Origin: Antedon mediterranea
Lineage: Eukaryota; Echinodermata; Crinoidea; Comatulida; Antedonidae
Assembly: GCF_964355755.1 (NCBI RefSeq)
Contig: NC_092679.1
Location: 13,072,932-13,136,931, forward strand
Direction: 5' to 3'
Length of the DNA stretch: 64,000 nt
In this document: piece after piece, positions 34,075 to 44,193 of the stretch
Position numbering within the stretch: the first letter of the stretch is position 1
Layout: the number at the start of each line of letters is the position of its first letter
Notes under the pieces: model-generated
Told to the model about the DNA's origin: nothing
Seen by the model: only the letters and a program-made list of their open reading frames with translations
The model's database searches: none
Translations under genes and position numbers: made by a program

Positions 34075-34510
34075 GGATGATTCGATTAGACTACTAGACA
34101 TCCTGGTGAAGAAGGTTGCTGTTGTCAAAGGCAAAGGTACCAGATCCAAGACCGTCCATGACAATGTTGGAAGTAGGTGATTTTAGTAATAACACATTGA
34201 TTTATGTATAGTTTGATTTTCGCTCCGAGTCTTAATTGTGTAGCGCACTATATAAAAACTGACATTATTATTATTATTAAAATATAATATCCACCTGACC
34301 ATGCATCAGTTAGATATGTCTAAAAGTGACTCTCAATCAAATAAAATAACTGAAAATGAAATCAATTTACATTTCCTTATATTTCAGGTAGAGGAAATAG
34401 ACGTATCAGATGACGTTCTGGCTGAAAAGCTTCATCAAGACAAAAGTCCTCTTGCCCTACGCATGCTGTGTATGGACGGCCGGCAGTACAAAGATATTTA
34501 TTGTTGGTGA
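34075..34510 (+). pseudogene. Two exon-like segments of an unrecognised protein carried by the element
   Basis: Segment one (to about 34175) reads EDDSIRLLDILVKKVAVVKG then KGTRSKTVHDNVG before a GTAGGTG-like donor. Segment two follows a TATATTTCAG acceptor (34388) and reads VEEIDVSDDVLAEKLHQDKS, ending at TGA (34508-34510) after KDIYCW. An ATTAATAAAG polyadenylation-like signal lies near 34705. The layout suggests the 3' end of a spliced gene within the element. Function unknown. Confidence 0.4.
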
Positions 34511-35013
34511 AGGGCAGTTTATAAACTTTCAAGGGCACACTGTTCCAAACATTCTCTACCAAAGTAAAAAAAAACGCAAAGCAATGATCGCATTTACAAG
34601 ATCTGAAACAGTGACAAAAATGATTGTTTTTTCATTTTTGTGTTTATTACAGATACTATTTAAGAGTGCTTTAACACCATTCTGTATATAAACATGTTTT
34701 AGCATTAATAAAGTGTTATCCAGTCATAAACGTGTATATGTGTTATTTCTTTTAACGCCTGAACGTGTTAATAATTTGGAACTTTAACACCTAAACGTGT
34801 TAATAATTATGGAAACATTAAAGATCATGGAACATGGTATTTGATGTTTATGTAAAATAGTAGTATTATAGTTGTTCTCCTTGATGGATATTAAACAGAC
34901 AATACATTAAAAGTTTTCAGGACATAATTAAAGTGTTTTCTGCTATTTCGCGCAACTGCTCTCAGTTCACGACTATTCGGGTTTTTTCGGCATTTTCCGG
35001 TAACCTCTGATAG

Positions 35014-35021
35014 TGACGTCA
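35014..35021 (+). promoter_or_regulatory. CRE motif upstream of P2X7C-like copy 1
   Basis: TGACGTCA followed by TGAGATGAA, about 50 bases before the conserved MSTRI start. The oppositely oriented copy has the same arrangement (TGACGTCATAAGATGAA, read on the minus strand near 46755). This suggests a shared element promoter. Confidence 0.45.
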
Positions 35022-35067
35022 TGAGATGAAACTTTTTCGCGCGCCTGAGCTGTCTGTACAAACTAGG

Positions 35068-35298
35068 ATGTCAACACGTATTGCGTATGATTTTGACAGT
35101 TCTTCGTCAGAGGAATTAGAAGAGGAAACATTGATAGTGGAATGCGAAACTGAGGAGAATGAAGGAGAAACTATTTTGTTTAACAATCGAAATATTGAAT
35201 GGAATGTCGATGAAATTAATTCGGCCGTACATGTACGAGCCCGATTGTAGTTCTGACGATTCTTCATCATCAGAAGATGGCGACGGTGACCGTCCCTA
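35068..35298 (+). pseudogene. P2X7C-like gene, first exon (copy 1, frameshifted)
   Basis: Reads MSTRIAYDFDSSSSEELEEE and an acidic region. Near 35224 it shifts frame into RPYMYEPDCSSDD and a Ser/Asp/Glu run before a stop. The acidic start and the R/QPYxxEP motif are typical of the N-terminal part of invertebrate proteins with a P2X7 intracellular C-terminal domain. The start is chosen because the minus copy at 45848 also begins MSTRI. A 410-bp MITE follows directly. Confidence 0.6.
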
Positions 35299-35315
35299 GT
35301 AGGCCTACCTACAAT

Positions 35316-35725
35316 CAAAGAACTTATAACACAAGAATCTCCTGTTCGTCCGAAGCGCGTAACAATTTCGAAAGGCATTGTGGGATAGAATAGAGCTATG
35401 GGTGGCGCCATTGTGAGCCATGGAGTAGGGCGCCCGCATCAAATTAGAAAGTCAAAATCATAGAGGGGTTCTGCTAATGCTCTAGGGGGTATAGAGTAAT
35501 TGACTGAGGAGTAGGGCGCCCGCATCAAATTAGAAAGTCAAAATCATAGAGGGGTTCTGCTAATGCTCTAGGGGGGGCAGAGTAATTGACTTCCTAGTTT
35601 GGAGGGGGCGCTGCTCCATGCTGTGAAATGGCGTCGCCCAGTTTGACCTTTTAACCCTGTACTTCCGATACTGTGTTTTGAATGCAAATTGAAGAACAGG
35701 AGATTCTTGTGTTATAAGTTCTTTG
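35316..35725. mobile_element. 410-bp MITE inside the P2X7C-like gene
   Basis: The ends CAAAGAACTTATAACACAAG... and its exact complement (about 32 bp perfect) are flanked by a CTACAAT duplication at 35309-35315 and 35726-35732. It contains two tandem copies of an approximately 85-base segment starting GAGTAGGGCGCCCGCATC (35423 and about 35510). The 7-8-bp duplication fits a hAT-like or P-like group; superfamily not proven. Confidence 0.85.
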
Positions 35726-36339
35726 CTACAATTCAAGCAGAGAATATTCAACTTCAAACCCAGCTATTAAATTGGTTAGTAGTACTATCTCTTTTATTAA
35801 AAATTAATGTATAACTTTATTGTATAATTAACAATTCCCTAGTAGATAACTACGATATTCTTCCGTCATGCCAGTGTGTATTGTGGCTTAGTTAGACCTA
35901 GATAGAGGCTAGGCCTAGGCCCTACTGTACTTTACTCCAATTCATGCGGCTAGCCCTCTCACCGGCGACGGTCGGCTATCGTCTATAAGCCTAGGGCCTA
36001 GATTGAATTTTTTTAACGAAATAAAGATTAAATTGAATCGTAGAAAGCAAAAATGTACATTACGGTATTAGACTGACCATTTTATTTAACAAATTTGCAC
36101 TTTGTTGTTTGAAATAGGCCTAGGGTAGGCCTAGATAGATAGGCCCACCCCTATGCTAGCCAAGATGCAGATTTATTTTCCTATTTCACACACAATACAT
36201 TAAATTAATCATTAATAATCACTAAAACTTTAAAAATATTTAATATAGCGCCCTATAAATTGTGACATCTCAGAATATTGTAGCGCTCTAGAGCGCTACA
36301 ATATTATTATTACAAAATATTTTTGTTTTTATAATACAG

Positions 36340-36757
36340 GTGTGATTGTGGCCATTGCCAGATGCTACCCACGTATCGCGAATGTCGATGTTGCCAGGAA
36401 GTAGGCCCTATTATTTATTAATCATAGGCTGGAGGAAGGTCAGACAATTTACAATACGGAGAAGCCTACATATGCATCACTGAACATCCTGGATTCACTG
36501 CTGCCTGTTTGAATTTGCATGTGTTGGAAATTGCATGGCTGCATTACCGCCAACAGTATGACACACCTGTTGAAGCCTCAAAACATAAACGTCTGAGACA
36601 TATTGCGTACCGGCAACTCGCCAGATGGTGTTGGGGGTTTTTGGGCCGGAACCTAAGGGTAGTCTTACCATCATGTGCCGTTTCCTGCATAAGAGCCCAC
36701 TTCCCACCACAGGTATGGAAGATGATTTCCAGTTTGCTGGATTTTTGGATTGAGTAA
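36340..36757 (+). pseudogene. P2X7 C-terminal-domain-like exon (copy 1)
   Basis: After an ATAATACAG acceptor the sequence reads CDCGHCQMLPTYRECRCCQE, the cysteine-rich zinc-binding start of the domain. Stops follow, then in another frame ICITEHPGFTAACLNLHVLE, WLHYRQQY, LRHIAYRQLARWCWGFLG and LRVVLPSCAVSCIRAHFPP, ending at TAA 36755. This Y-RQ-x-x-RW-x-W-G-x-LG and V-LPSC pattern is the hallmark of the P2X7 intracellular ballast-type domain, widespread in invertebrate genomes without the channel. Degenerate copy; role in the element unknown. Confidence 0.72.
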
Positions 36758-37148
36758 ACATTTTAGCACCAACTTGTATTGAGATTACAATTAACCACAT
36801 ACAATTATTTACTGCACTTCATAAAGGAAAGTATTGTACACTGTATCTGATAGAAATAAAATGATCAAATAGAAATAAAATATACATTTCTCTGACACAA
36901 TTTATTAAAAAATTATGCACAAAAGTGATTATTTTGTTTATAAAACTGTTGGCTCTGGATTGTGGAGCTGTATCCACATAAACAAATGGCTTTTAATCTT
37001 TCACTAAAAAAACGAAATAATAATTTATAATAAAAAGCATGATGGAATGTATCTCATTTCTTGGAGTATGTATTATACTTCTTATTTGAAGTTGATCAGT
37101 GGACCTTTTGGCTGCTGATTTATTTACTGCATAATGATAATTTTTGCC

Positions 37149-37315
37149 TTAGTTGTTCACATTTGGAAATCTTGTGAAGTGGTTGGCAATAGCGGTCTCT
37201 TTGTCGGGGCGTTCAAATCCTGAACAGAGTTGGGGTGGCGCATCAACAACATCAACATCTTCTGCTGTCTCTTCAACAATGCTCATTACCTCCAAGATGA
37301 GGTCATCCACATACC
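37149..37315 (-). CDS. Last exon of an unrecognised minus-strand gene
   Basis: The minus strand has a TTTCGCAG acceptor at 37316-37317, then an open frame of 54 codons (YVDDLILEVMSIVEETAEDV, PPQLCSGFERPDKETAIANH, FTRFPNVNN) to a stop at 37149-37151. It could be the 3' exon of the minus-strand P2X7C-like gene (start near 45848), or the end of the element's own transposition protein. No motif settles it. Confidence 0.45.
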
Positions 37316-37829
37316 CTGCGAAATAATAATACGGTACTGTAAGAACAAAATCATTTGTAAAAGTGCAATAAGATTATATAATTTATAATTTGACTTTTGT
37401 AAAGCAAATTTCAAATGGTTCAATTTTTGTTCAAATCAATAGAGAATATAGTGCAATCTGTCATGCAACTTACAAATTATTGCAGTCAGCTTGTGCACAA
37501 GCTTTATTTTTATGAGGGCAGAACAACTCCCCACCTGAACTATTATGCTGGGGCTTTCAACACAGTACTACTAGCCTAGGCCCTTTGTGTTGCTGATTTT
37601 AAAACCGAATTAATCACCTAGGCCTACTACTCTACTAGGCCTACTAGAAAGAAGTACTACCTACCTTTTATTTAGTTAATCGACACAACAACTTCAGTTT
37701 TACTAATTTTTTTATTGCGTTTAAAAACACGATAATAATGCATTCGTATAACTGACTGTAACTAACCATTCCAAAGTTTAGGTCCGTAATTGAAAATGTA
37801 AACCTAGGCCTAGGACCATGTATTGTTGG

Positions 37830-38005
37830 TCTGGTCAATTTCCCCACGACGTTCTTCGCCGCCTTCGCGTTGGTCCGCCTCGCCTTCAGAATCGGTGAGA
37901 TCGGGCTCTCATATAGGCCTACGGTTGAATTAATTGCATTCAATAACACTTTCTTGCGTATCCATAACGTCGTCTCCTTCATCTTCATCAATTTCGAATT
38001 CATAA
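37830..38005 (-). pseudogene. P2X7C-like first exon, copy 2, distal half
   Basis: The minus strand reads EFEIDEDEGDDVMDTQESVI, then across a stop RRPI-EPDLTDSEGEADQ and GEIDQTNNTW. It is the continuation of the MSTRI segment at 45783-45848, from which it is separated by the foldback element. Acidic composition and the RPIxEP motif match copy 1. Confidence 0.55.
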
Positions 38006-39793
38006 TTACTCTAGTAGCTAGATCAACTTTCGTATGCACTTTGAGGTCCAGAGAATTTGACTTCAGAAATTGGTTTAGGGTGGTCAAACAATCATTTTTG
38101 GCTTGGTTACACATTTTGAAAATGTGGCGAAAGGTCAAAAGGTCAGGGTGAAAGGTCATAAGACCAAACACAAATATGTCCTTAAATCTCAACAACTACT
38201 GGTCACAGCGAAGTAATTTTGGTCTCAAATTGATCAGAAGGTATACATTTATATTCAGTCTATTGGGACATTTTAGTCAAAAATGACCGGAAATGCCATT
38301 TCTGACCTTTGACCCACACCTCAGGGCATGTATGTATCTCCGTAACTACTGATCGTAGACACTTAAATTTGGTCTTAAATTGTTTGAAATAAATATTTAT
38401 TATTTGTAGCACATTTTTAAAAATGTTACAAAAGGTCAAAGGGTCAAGGTCAGAGGTTATATGAACAAATAAAAATAGATACTTGTATCTCGGCAACCAT
38501 TCGTCGTAGCAAGTCAATTTTAGTCTCAAAATGTTCAGAAGGCATGCTTTCATATTCAATCTAATGGGACATTTTAGTCAAAAATTATCAGAAATGCCAT
38601 TTCTGACCTTTGACCCACATATCATGGCATCTTCATATCTCTGTAAGTACTGGTCGTAGAAACTTAAATTTGGTATCAAATTGTTCGAAATATACATATT
38701 TACATTCATTTTAATAGAAAATGTGGTTAAAAGATGAACAGAAATACTATTACTAATGTTTCAAACAAAAAACATATCTCTACATAACTTATCCTTAGAC
38801 AGTAATGTTATGCAATAACTGATACTTTAAATTGTTTCAATTTCAAGTACTAGTTATTGCTGACCCCAAGAACATTGATAGAAACGTCAAGCTCAACAGT
38901 TCTTTTCAGAATGCTAGAAGTAACTTGCCATGTGTATCCGATTAAACTCCCCGGGCATTTATTGTTCAAAGGGGTTTTTAGGGGCAGGGGAGGCATCTTT
39001 ATTTGTGGTATAATATGGTAATATGTATAATCAAATAAATACCACCTAGATGTAAAAAAAAATACAGCACAATTAATATCAAAAAGTGAAAAAAATGCTT
39101 GGTAAATTGTAGATTATGGTAGTTAATGTAATGTGTTGTGATACAATTATTGTGTAAATGCATGTGGCGGGCGTATTCCACATGGTGTTCTATTAGAGGG
39201 AATGGTGGCGTTTATTTGAGAGAGGCTTTTATTCAAAGCGGGTGTTAATTCGAATAAATACTCTAATTTTAATAATTATAATTCGTTTCTCAACTGATAA
39301 AAGGTACTTTACATGATTCGTTGTTTTCTTTATGCTTTTTAACGAAATGTTTCTGTCTTTTAGAATAAAAGTGACACTGTCATAGATAACATTAAATGGA
39401 TCTTCTCTTCCAGGTGCCAGTATAATGATATAAAACAATGACACATCATTATCCTGACACAATTGCACTCATAATGGATCTTCATTCTATCATCTGTTTG
39501 TTTGTGACTACAATTTGACAACAATCTTTTGCATATTTTTAAATGCCAATACATAGCTTCATTACTATTGTACAATATGTCCAGCTTTCCTGAAAACACC
39601 CTTGTGTACTGTAGTACAGTGTTGTAGTATGATTTTATCATGATAACTTCTGATGCTTTTATTATCAATGAATTCAGTACCTAAAACATGTCAAAGTTTC
39701 TAGTGGTATTGATAATAAATCTCCAGAAACATATATTGTTTTATTATCTACACTGGGAACAGACGTGTATAATATACACCGACAAAACTTATA

Positions 39794-39970
39794 TGTAGTA
39801 TATGCACGCGCACATATATATATTATGCGTACTGCGCATATGCTCTGACGAGGTTAGCCTACAAAACGTTCTATACTATTGTTCATGACTACTAGTTGGT
39901 TTCATTAAATACGTTCATTATTATACTCATCTCAACGTACTTATTAATTTGTCTACGACGATACACGACA
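39794..39970 (+). repeat. 5' LTR (177 bp)
   Basis: TGTAGTATATGCACGCGCAC to the ACACGACA end. The internal region starts CTGGCGACGAGGAT, the usual primer-binding-site position. Confidence 0.95.
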
Positions 39971-40084
39971 CTGGCGACGAGGATACAGGCACATTTACAT
40001 AGAGAGAAACGGAAGTATAATAATATTATAAAACTAAAGCCTAGGCTAGGTCATTACAGGTCTGTTATAATAACGCACTTAGAA

Positions 40085-40437
40085 AGATTTTAAGACGCTC
40101 AAGGAGCTGTAGTGCTAGTGCTATGTTTGTTGATAACCATGTTCCCTCCTTCTATGAGTACATTCGGAAATCAATTTTTTGTTTCAAAACAAAAATTGAA
40201 AAAAGCTGTAATACTTTAATTACATGTGTTTTTTCTCGTATTCTAAAAGATTCAAAGTTGCATAGAAAATGGACAGAACTTTTGTATATTTAATCTCATG
40301 TATACTTTTACGTGTGTTAACTAGTATCAGTAAAGCCATAATATGTGTTGTTTTTGTAAACTTTATGTGTTTCATATGGACAGTTTGTCTGAAATAAAGT
40401 TGAATTGAATTGAATTGAAGTCTACGAAAACTTATCA
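40085..40437 (+). repeat. LINE/SINE 3'-end-like fragment replacing most of gag
   Basis: Non-coding sequence ending AATAAAGTTGAATTGAATTG, a typical LINE 3' microsatellite tail. It lies where the gag body should be. Its source family is not determined. Confidence 0.45.
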
Positions 40438-40439
40438 AG

Positions 40440-40671
40440 CGTCAAACCTAACACGAACGCAGAAATGTGACCGCTGTGGTATGAACAATCATACAAGAGA
40501 TACGTGTAAATACAAAAACGCTACATTACATGCTTTAAATGCAACAAACAAGGACACCTAAAATCAGAATGCAGGCAGTCGAGTAAATCAACAAAACATT
40601 ATAAACCTAAATCCATCAAGCAAGTAGAAGCACCGGATTACGACGAAGGTAATGACGATTTTGTAGATACA
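40440..40671 (+). pseudogene. gag zinc-knuckle remnant
   Basis: Two CCHC knuckles are legible, CDRCGMNNHTRDTC and CFKCNKQGHLKSEC, but they are one base out of frame with each other. The second is in frame with pol. The matrix and capsid part of gag is absent, so the element cannot make a normal capsid itself. Confidence 0.8.
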
Positions 40672-43600
40672 ATGTTTTGCGTAGGCATTAAGCAGGACAA
40701 TTCGGTACCACCAATAACGGTATCGATAATTAGCTTTGACGATTACGAAAGCAAGCTTAGCCATCTACCATTAAAGTCAGTAAAACGTACACTTCACGCA
40801 TACACAGGTACTAAGCTCGATATAGCAGGAGAAATTAAAGTCACCGTGAACTATAGGGGCCAGAGTAACGTTCTCCCACTGATAGTAGTGAGAACACAGC
40901 GACGAAACTCACCACCCTTGCTTGGAAGAACCTGGTTAGAAGTGATTAAGTTGGACTGGAAGTCATTATTTCCACCATCGCTTGCTCAGAATTCGGTAGA
41001 AATAGATAACGATGTCGGTCAGTCATTCAAACGGAAGTTCCCAGAAGTTTTCCGAACGGAATTAGGTACGGTTCAGGGACACAAAGCGACATTACATCTA
41101 AAAGTGAACGCAATCCCAAAATTCTGCAAAGCTCGAAATGTTCCATTTGCGCTACGCTCCGCAGTTGAGGTAGTGTTAGACAGAATGCAAAACGAAGGAG
41201 TTATTTATCCGGTAGACTTTAGTCAGTGGGCAACCCCATTGGTATGTATTCCAAAGGCCGATGGCAGGGTACGTGTCTGCGGAGATTATAAAGTAACAGT
41301 CAACCCGAGTTTAAATTGCGACCAATATCCAATTCCGACCCCAGAGGAAGTTTTCACCAAGTTGGGAGGTGGAAAGCGATTCTCTAAGATTGATTTGAAA
41401 TGTGCGTACCAGCAGTTAGTACTGGAAGACGAGGCGCAAGAGTTGGTAACGATCAACACGCACCGCGGATTATATCGATACACGAGGTTACCGTTTGGTA
41501 TTTCGTCCAGTCCAGCCATATGGCAGCGATTCATAGAACAGGTGATAGCAGGACTTAAAGGAACATGTGCGATCATGGACGATGTTCTTGTTACAGGTGC
41601 GTCTGATAAAGAGCATATTAGTAATCTTGAGAAACTATTTGAGAGATTTAACAAGTATGGTCTCAGAGTGAAAGCGGAGAAATGCGCGTTTGTACAAAAG
41701 GAAGTAGTCTACATGGGACGTAAGCTATCAGCAGCAGGAATTCAACCGACAAACGATAAAGTGAAAGCCATCAAGGATGCACGAGCACCACAGAATGCAT
41801 CAGAACTAAGATCCTGGCTAGGACTAGTTAACTATCACGCGTCATTTATTCCACGATTATCGACGATGATACATCCTTTGAATGAGCTGTTGGGAAGCAA
41901 ACCATGGTCATGGACTGTCGACTGTAGTAAAGCGTTTAACGCGGTAAAGCGAATTATTAGCGAAGACATGATGTTGACGCATTATGACCCATTAAAACCA
42001 CTGGAACTATACACGGACGCATCACCATACGGAGTTGGCGCAGTCATTTGCCACGTAAACGAGAACAATATCAAAACACCGATCGCGTACGCATCGCGAA
42101 GCCTGCATAAACACGAAAAGGGTTATGCACAACTAGACAAGGAAGCCCTAAGCATCATGTTTGGACTTCAAAGGTTTAGAACATACTTATACGGACGGAA
42201 ATTCACGATAAGAACTGATCATAAGCCACTTGAACGCATTCTAGGACCTAAATCAGCTATTCCGACACTGGCCGCACAGAGATTACAGCGATGGGCAATC
42301 GTGCTGTCAGCGTTCGAATACGATTTAAAGTTCATTCCTGGAAAACAGAACGTAATTGCCGACGCACTCTCACGTCTCCCAATGCCATACGAAGGACGGG
42401 AAGACGATGCAGTATATAACATAGCGGGGCATACATTAGACAATTTGCCAGTCACGAGTACGAACGTACAACAGCATACCAGGAAAGACCCGCTATTGAG
42501 CAAAGTGTTATACATGGTACAGACAGGTTTATGGCAGTCAGAAAACGACGACGATCTAAAACCATTCCTACACCGAAGAGACGAATTGAGTGTAGAACAG
42601 GACTGTTTGCTGTGGGGATACAGGGTAGTGATTCCACCGAAACTCAGAGGGGCAGTTCTGGAGGAGCTCCATTGTGCTCACCCCGGAATCGTGCGTATGA
42701 AAGAGATTGCGCGAAGTCATGTCTGGTGGCCCCAGATAGATTCCGACATTGAACGATTGGTGAAGCAATGTCAAGCATGTCACCAAACACAAAGTCGACC
42801 AAGCGTAGCACCAATGATGCCCTGGATCTGGCCAAATCAGCCTTGGACACGAATACATATTGACTATGCGCAGAAAGATAAACGAGATTATCTAGTAGTG
42901 GTTGACTCATATTCGAAATGGCCAGAAGTCGTTCAGATGAACAGTACGACGAGTGCAGCGACCATCAAAGCGATGAGAGAGTTGTTCAGTAGATACGGAT
43001 TGCCTGTTCAACTTGTAAGCGATAATGGACCTCAATTTGTTAGCGACGAATTTGAATTCTTCTTAAAGCAAAACGGGGTGAAACATGTAAAGGTTGCACC
43101 TTATCACGCCGCAAGCAACGGAGCAGCAGAACGAATGGTTCAATCTTTCAAAAGATCGTTAGCGGCAAGCCGAGCTAATGGGAAGGATTTCCAACAATGT
43201 TTGGACAGATTTCTTTTATCGTATCGCACAACAAAACACGCAACTACGGGACAAACGCCAGCGAAATTATTCATGGGCCGTGAGTTGAGAACGCGAGTAT
43301 CACTTTTACATCCCAGTACAGAAAACAAGGTACTTAACAAGCAGAGTGATCAGAAGCTTCATCACGACAAAACGAAAGATCTACGAGAATTTTACCCAGG
43401 TGAAATGGTATTAGTGAAAGATTTCCGACAAGAGGGAAAGTGGTGGCCAGGTACCGTGATAGAACGTACCGCTCCAAAATCATACGTAATTAGTGTTGAG
43501 GATGGCCGAGTGTGGAAAAGACACATTGACCAGTTGAAAGCGACAGACGCGGACGCTTACGCGAGTAAAACCCCTACTTCACATAGCGAGTTGAAACACA

Positions 43601-43776
43601 AGATTAAACAGACAGTACCAATAACGATTGCGAGCGAAACGATTGCAAACAAAGAGCAAACATCCACCAACCAACCGGTTGAAGAGGAACATAGATTGTC
43701 TTCATCGCCTGAGGTTATTCCACGACGCTCCACGCGACTTCGAAGGAAGCCAACACGACTTATCGAAGAGATATAG
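40672..43776 (+). CDS. Gypsy pol polyprotein (protease remnant, RT, RNase H, integrase)
   Basis: An open frame of 1034 codons. Residues about 10-110 are the protease region (HAYTGTKLDIAG, LLGRTWL) but the catalytic D-T/S-G block expected before SIISFDDY is missing. RT has KIDLKCAYQQL near 240 and an IMDD box at about 301-304, where most relatives have Y-x-DD. RNase H has LYTDAS near 446. The integrase has an HHCC zinc site at about 666-702 and D, D, E near 730, 784 and 820 (IDYA, SDNGPQF, GAAER). A chromo-less basic C-terminus with GKWWPGTV follows. The frame may extend upstream through the gag knuckle. Confidence 0.95.
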   Translation: MFCVGIKQDNSVPPITVSIISFDDYESKLSHLPLKSVKRTLHAYTGTKLDIAGEIKVTVNYRGQSNVLPLIVVRTQRRNSPPLLGRTWLEVIKLDWKSLFPPSLAQNSVEIDNDVGQSFKRKFPEVFRTELGTVQGHKATLHLKVNAIPKFCKARNVPFALRSAVEVVLDRMQNEGVIYPVDFSQWATPLVCIPKADGRVRVCGDYKVTVNPSLNCDQYPIPTPEEVFTKLGGGKRFSKIDLKCAYQQLVLEDEAQELVTINTHRGLYRYTRLPFGISSSPAIWQRFIEQVIAGLKGTCAIMDDVLVTGASDKEHISNLEKLFERFNKYGLRVKAEKCAFVQKEVVYMGRKLSAAGIQPTNDKVKAIKDARAPQNASELRSWLGLVNYHASFIPRLSTMIHPLNELLGSKPWSWTVDCSKAFNAVKRIISEDMMLTHYDPLKPLELYTDASPYGVGAVICHVNENNIKTPIAYASRSLHKHEKGYAQLDKEALSIMFGLQRFRTYLYGRKFTIRTDHKPLERILGPKSAIPTLAAQRLQRWAIVLSAFEYDLKFIPGKQNVIADALSRLPMPYEGREDDAVYNIAGHTLDNLPVTSTNVQQHTRKDPLLSKVLYMVQTGLWQSENDDDLKPFLHRRDELSVEQDCLLWGYRVVIPPKLRGAVLEELHCAHPGIVRMKEIARSHVWWPQIDSDIERLVKQCQACHQTQSRPSVAPMMPWIWPNQPWTRIHIDYAQKDKRDYLVVVDSYSKWPEVVQMNSTTSAATIKAMRELFSRYGLPVQLVSDNGPQFVSDEFEFFLKQNGVKHVKVAPYHAASNGAAERMVQSFKRSLAASRANGKDFQQCLDRFLLSYRTTKHATTGQTPAKLFMGRELRTRVSLLHPSTENKVLNKQSDQKLHHDKTKDLREFYPGEMVLVKDFRQEGKWWPGTVIERTAPKSYVISVEDGRVWKRHIDQLKATDADAYASKTPTSHSELKHKIKQTVPITIASETIANKEQTSTNQPVEEEHRLSSSPEVIPRRSTRLRRKPTRLIEEI

Positions 43777-44019
43777 AACTTGTGAACAATGTTATTATTA
43801 TGAACGTTAAAGTTATGTTGTTCATGTTTTTACACAAAATTATAATGGTGAGAATTACTCACATTTGTTAATTATTATGAGGAACCAAATAAGAACTATC
43901 TGGAACTATAGAAGCAGTAATTTAATCACGATGATTAACCTATTTGATTAACAAAATAATTAACGAAAGTTTATTGTGCTTATTGATATAATGTTAACGT
44001 TAAAATAAGAAAGGAGGAG

Positions 44020-44193
44020 TGTAGTATATGCACGCGCACATATATATATGCGTACTGCGCATATGCTCTGACGAGGTTAGCCTACAAAACGTTCTATACT
44101 ATTGTTCATGACTACTAGTTGGTTTCATTAAATACGTTCATTATTATACTCATCTCAATGTACTTATTAATTTGTCTACGACGATACACGACA
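44020..44193 (+). repeat. 3' LTR (174 bp)
   Basis: Same as the 5' LTR except three bases fewer in the ATATAT run and CAATG for CAACG near the end. Confidence 0.95.

Larger units (their letters stand above)
39794..44193 (+). mobile_element. Ty3/Gypsy LTR retrotransposon, young insertion
   Basis: Two LTRs with TG...CA ends flank an internal region with gag remnants and a 1034-codon pol frame. The host duplication TTATA lies at 39789-39793 and 44194-44198. The target is inside a small palindrome (ACCGACAAAACTTATA and its complement). LTRs differ by one substitution and one 3-base indel, so insertion is recent. A purine tract AAGAAAGGAGGAG precedes the 3' LTR. Order RT, RNase H, integrase defines Ty3/Gypsy; the pol style is like K02A2.6-type/Mag-like elements. 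Confidence 0.95.

Noticed and set aside
35019-35411. Minus-strand 130-codon frame opposite the P2X7C-like first exon
   Set aside because: Shadow of the acidic plus-strand exon and the MITE; it crosses the MITE boundary.
37668-38559. Minus-strand frames in the foldback arm, repeated at 45018-45790
   Set aside because: The same peptide strings appear on both arms only because the arms are inverted copies; no homology or codon pattern suggests a gene.
41286-43340. Several minus- and alternate-frame open stretches within Gypsy pol
   Set aside because: Shadows of the intact plus-strand pol frame.
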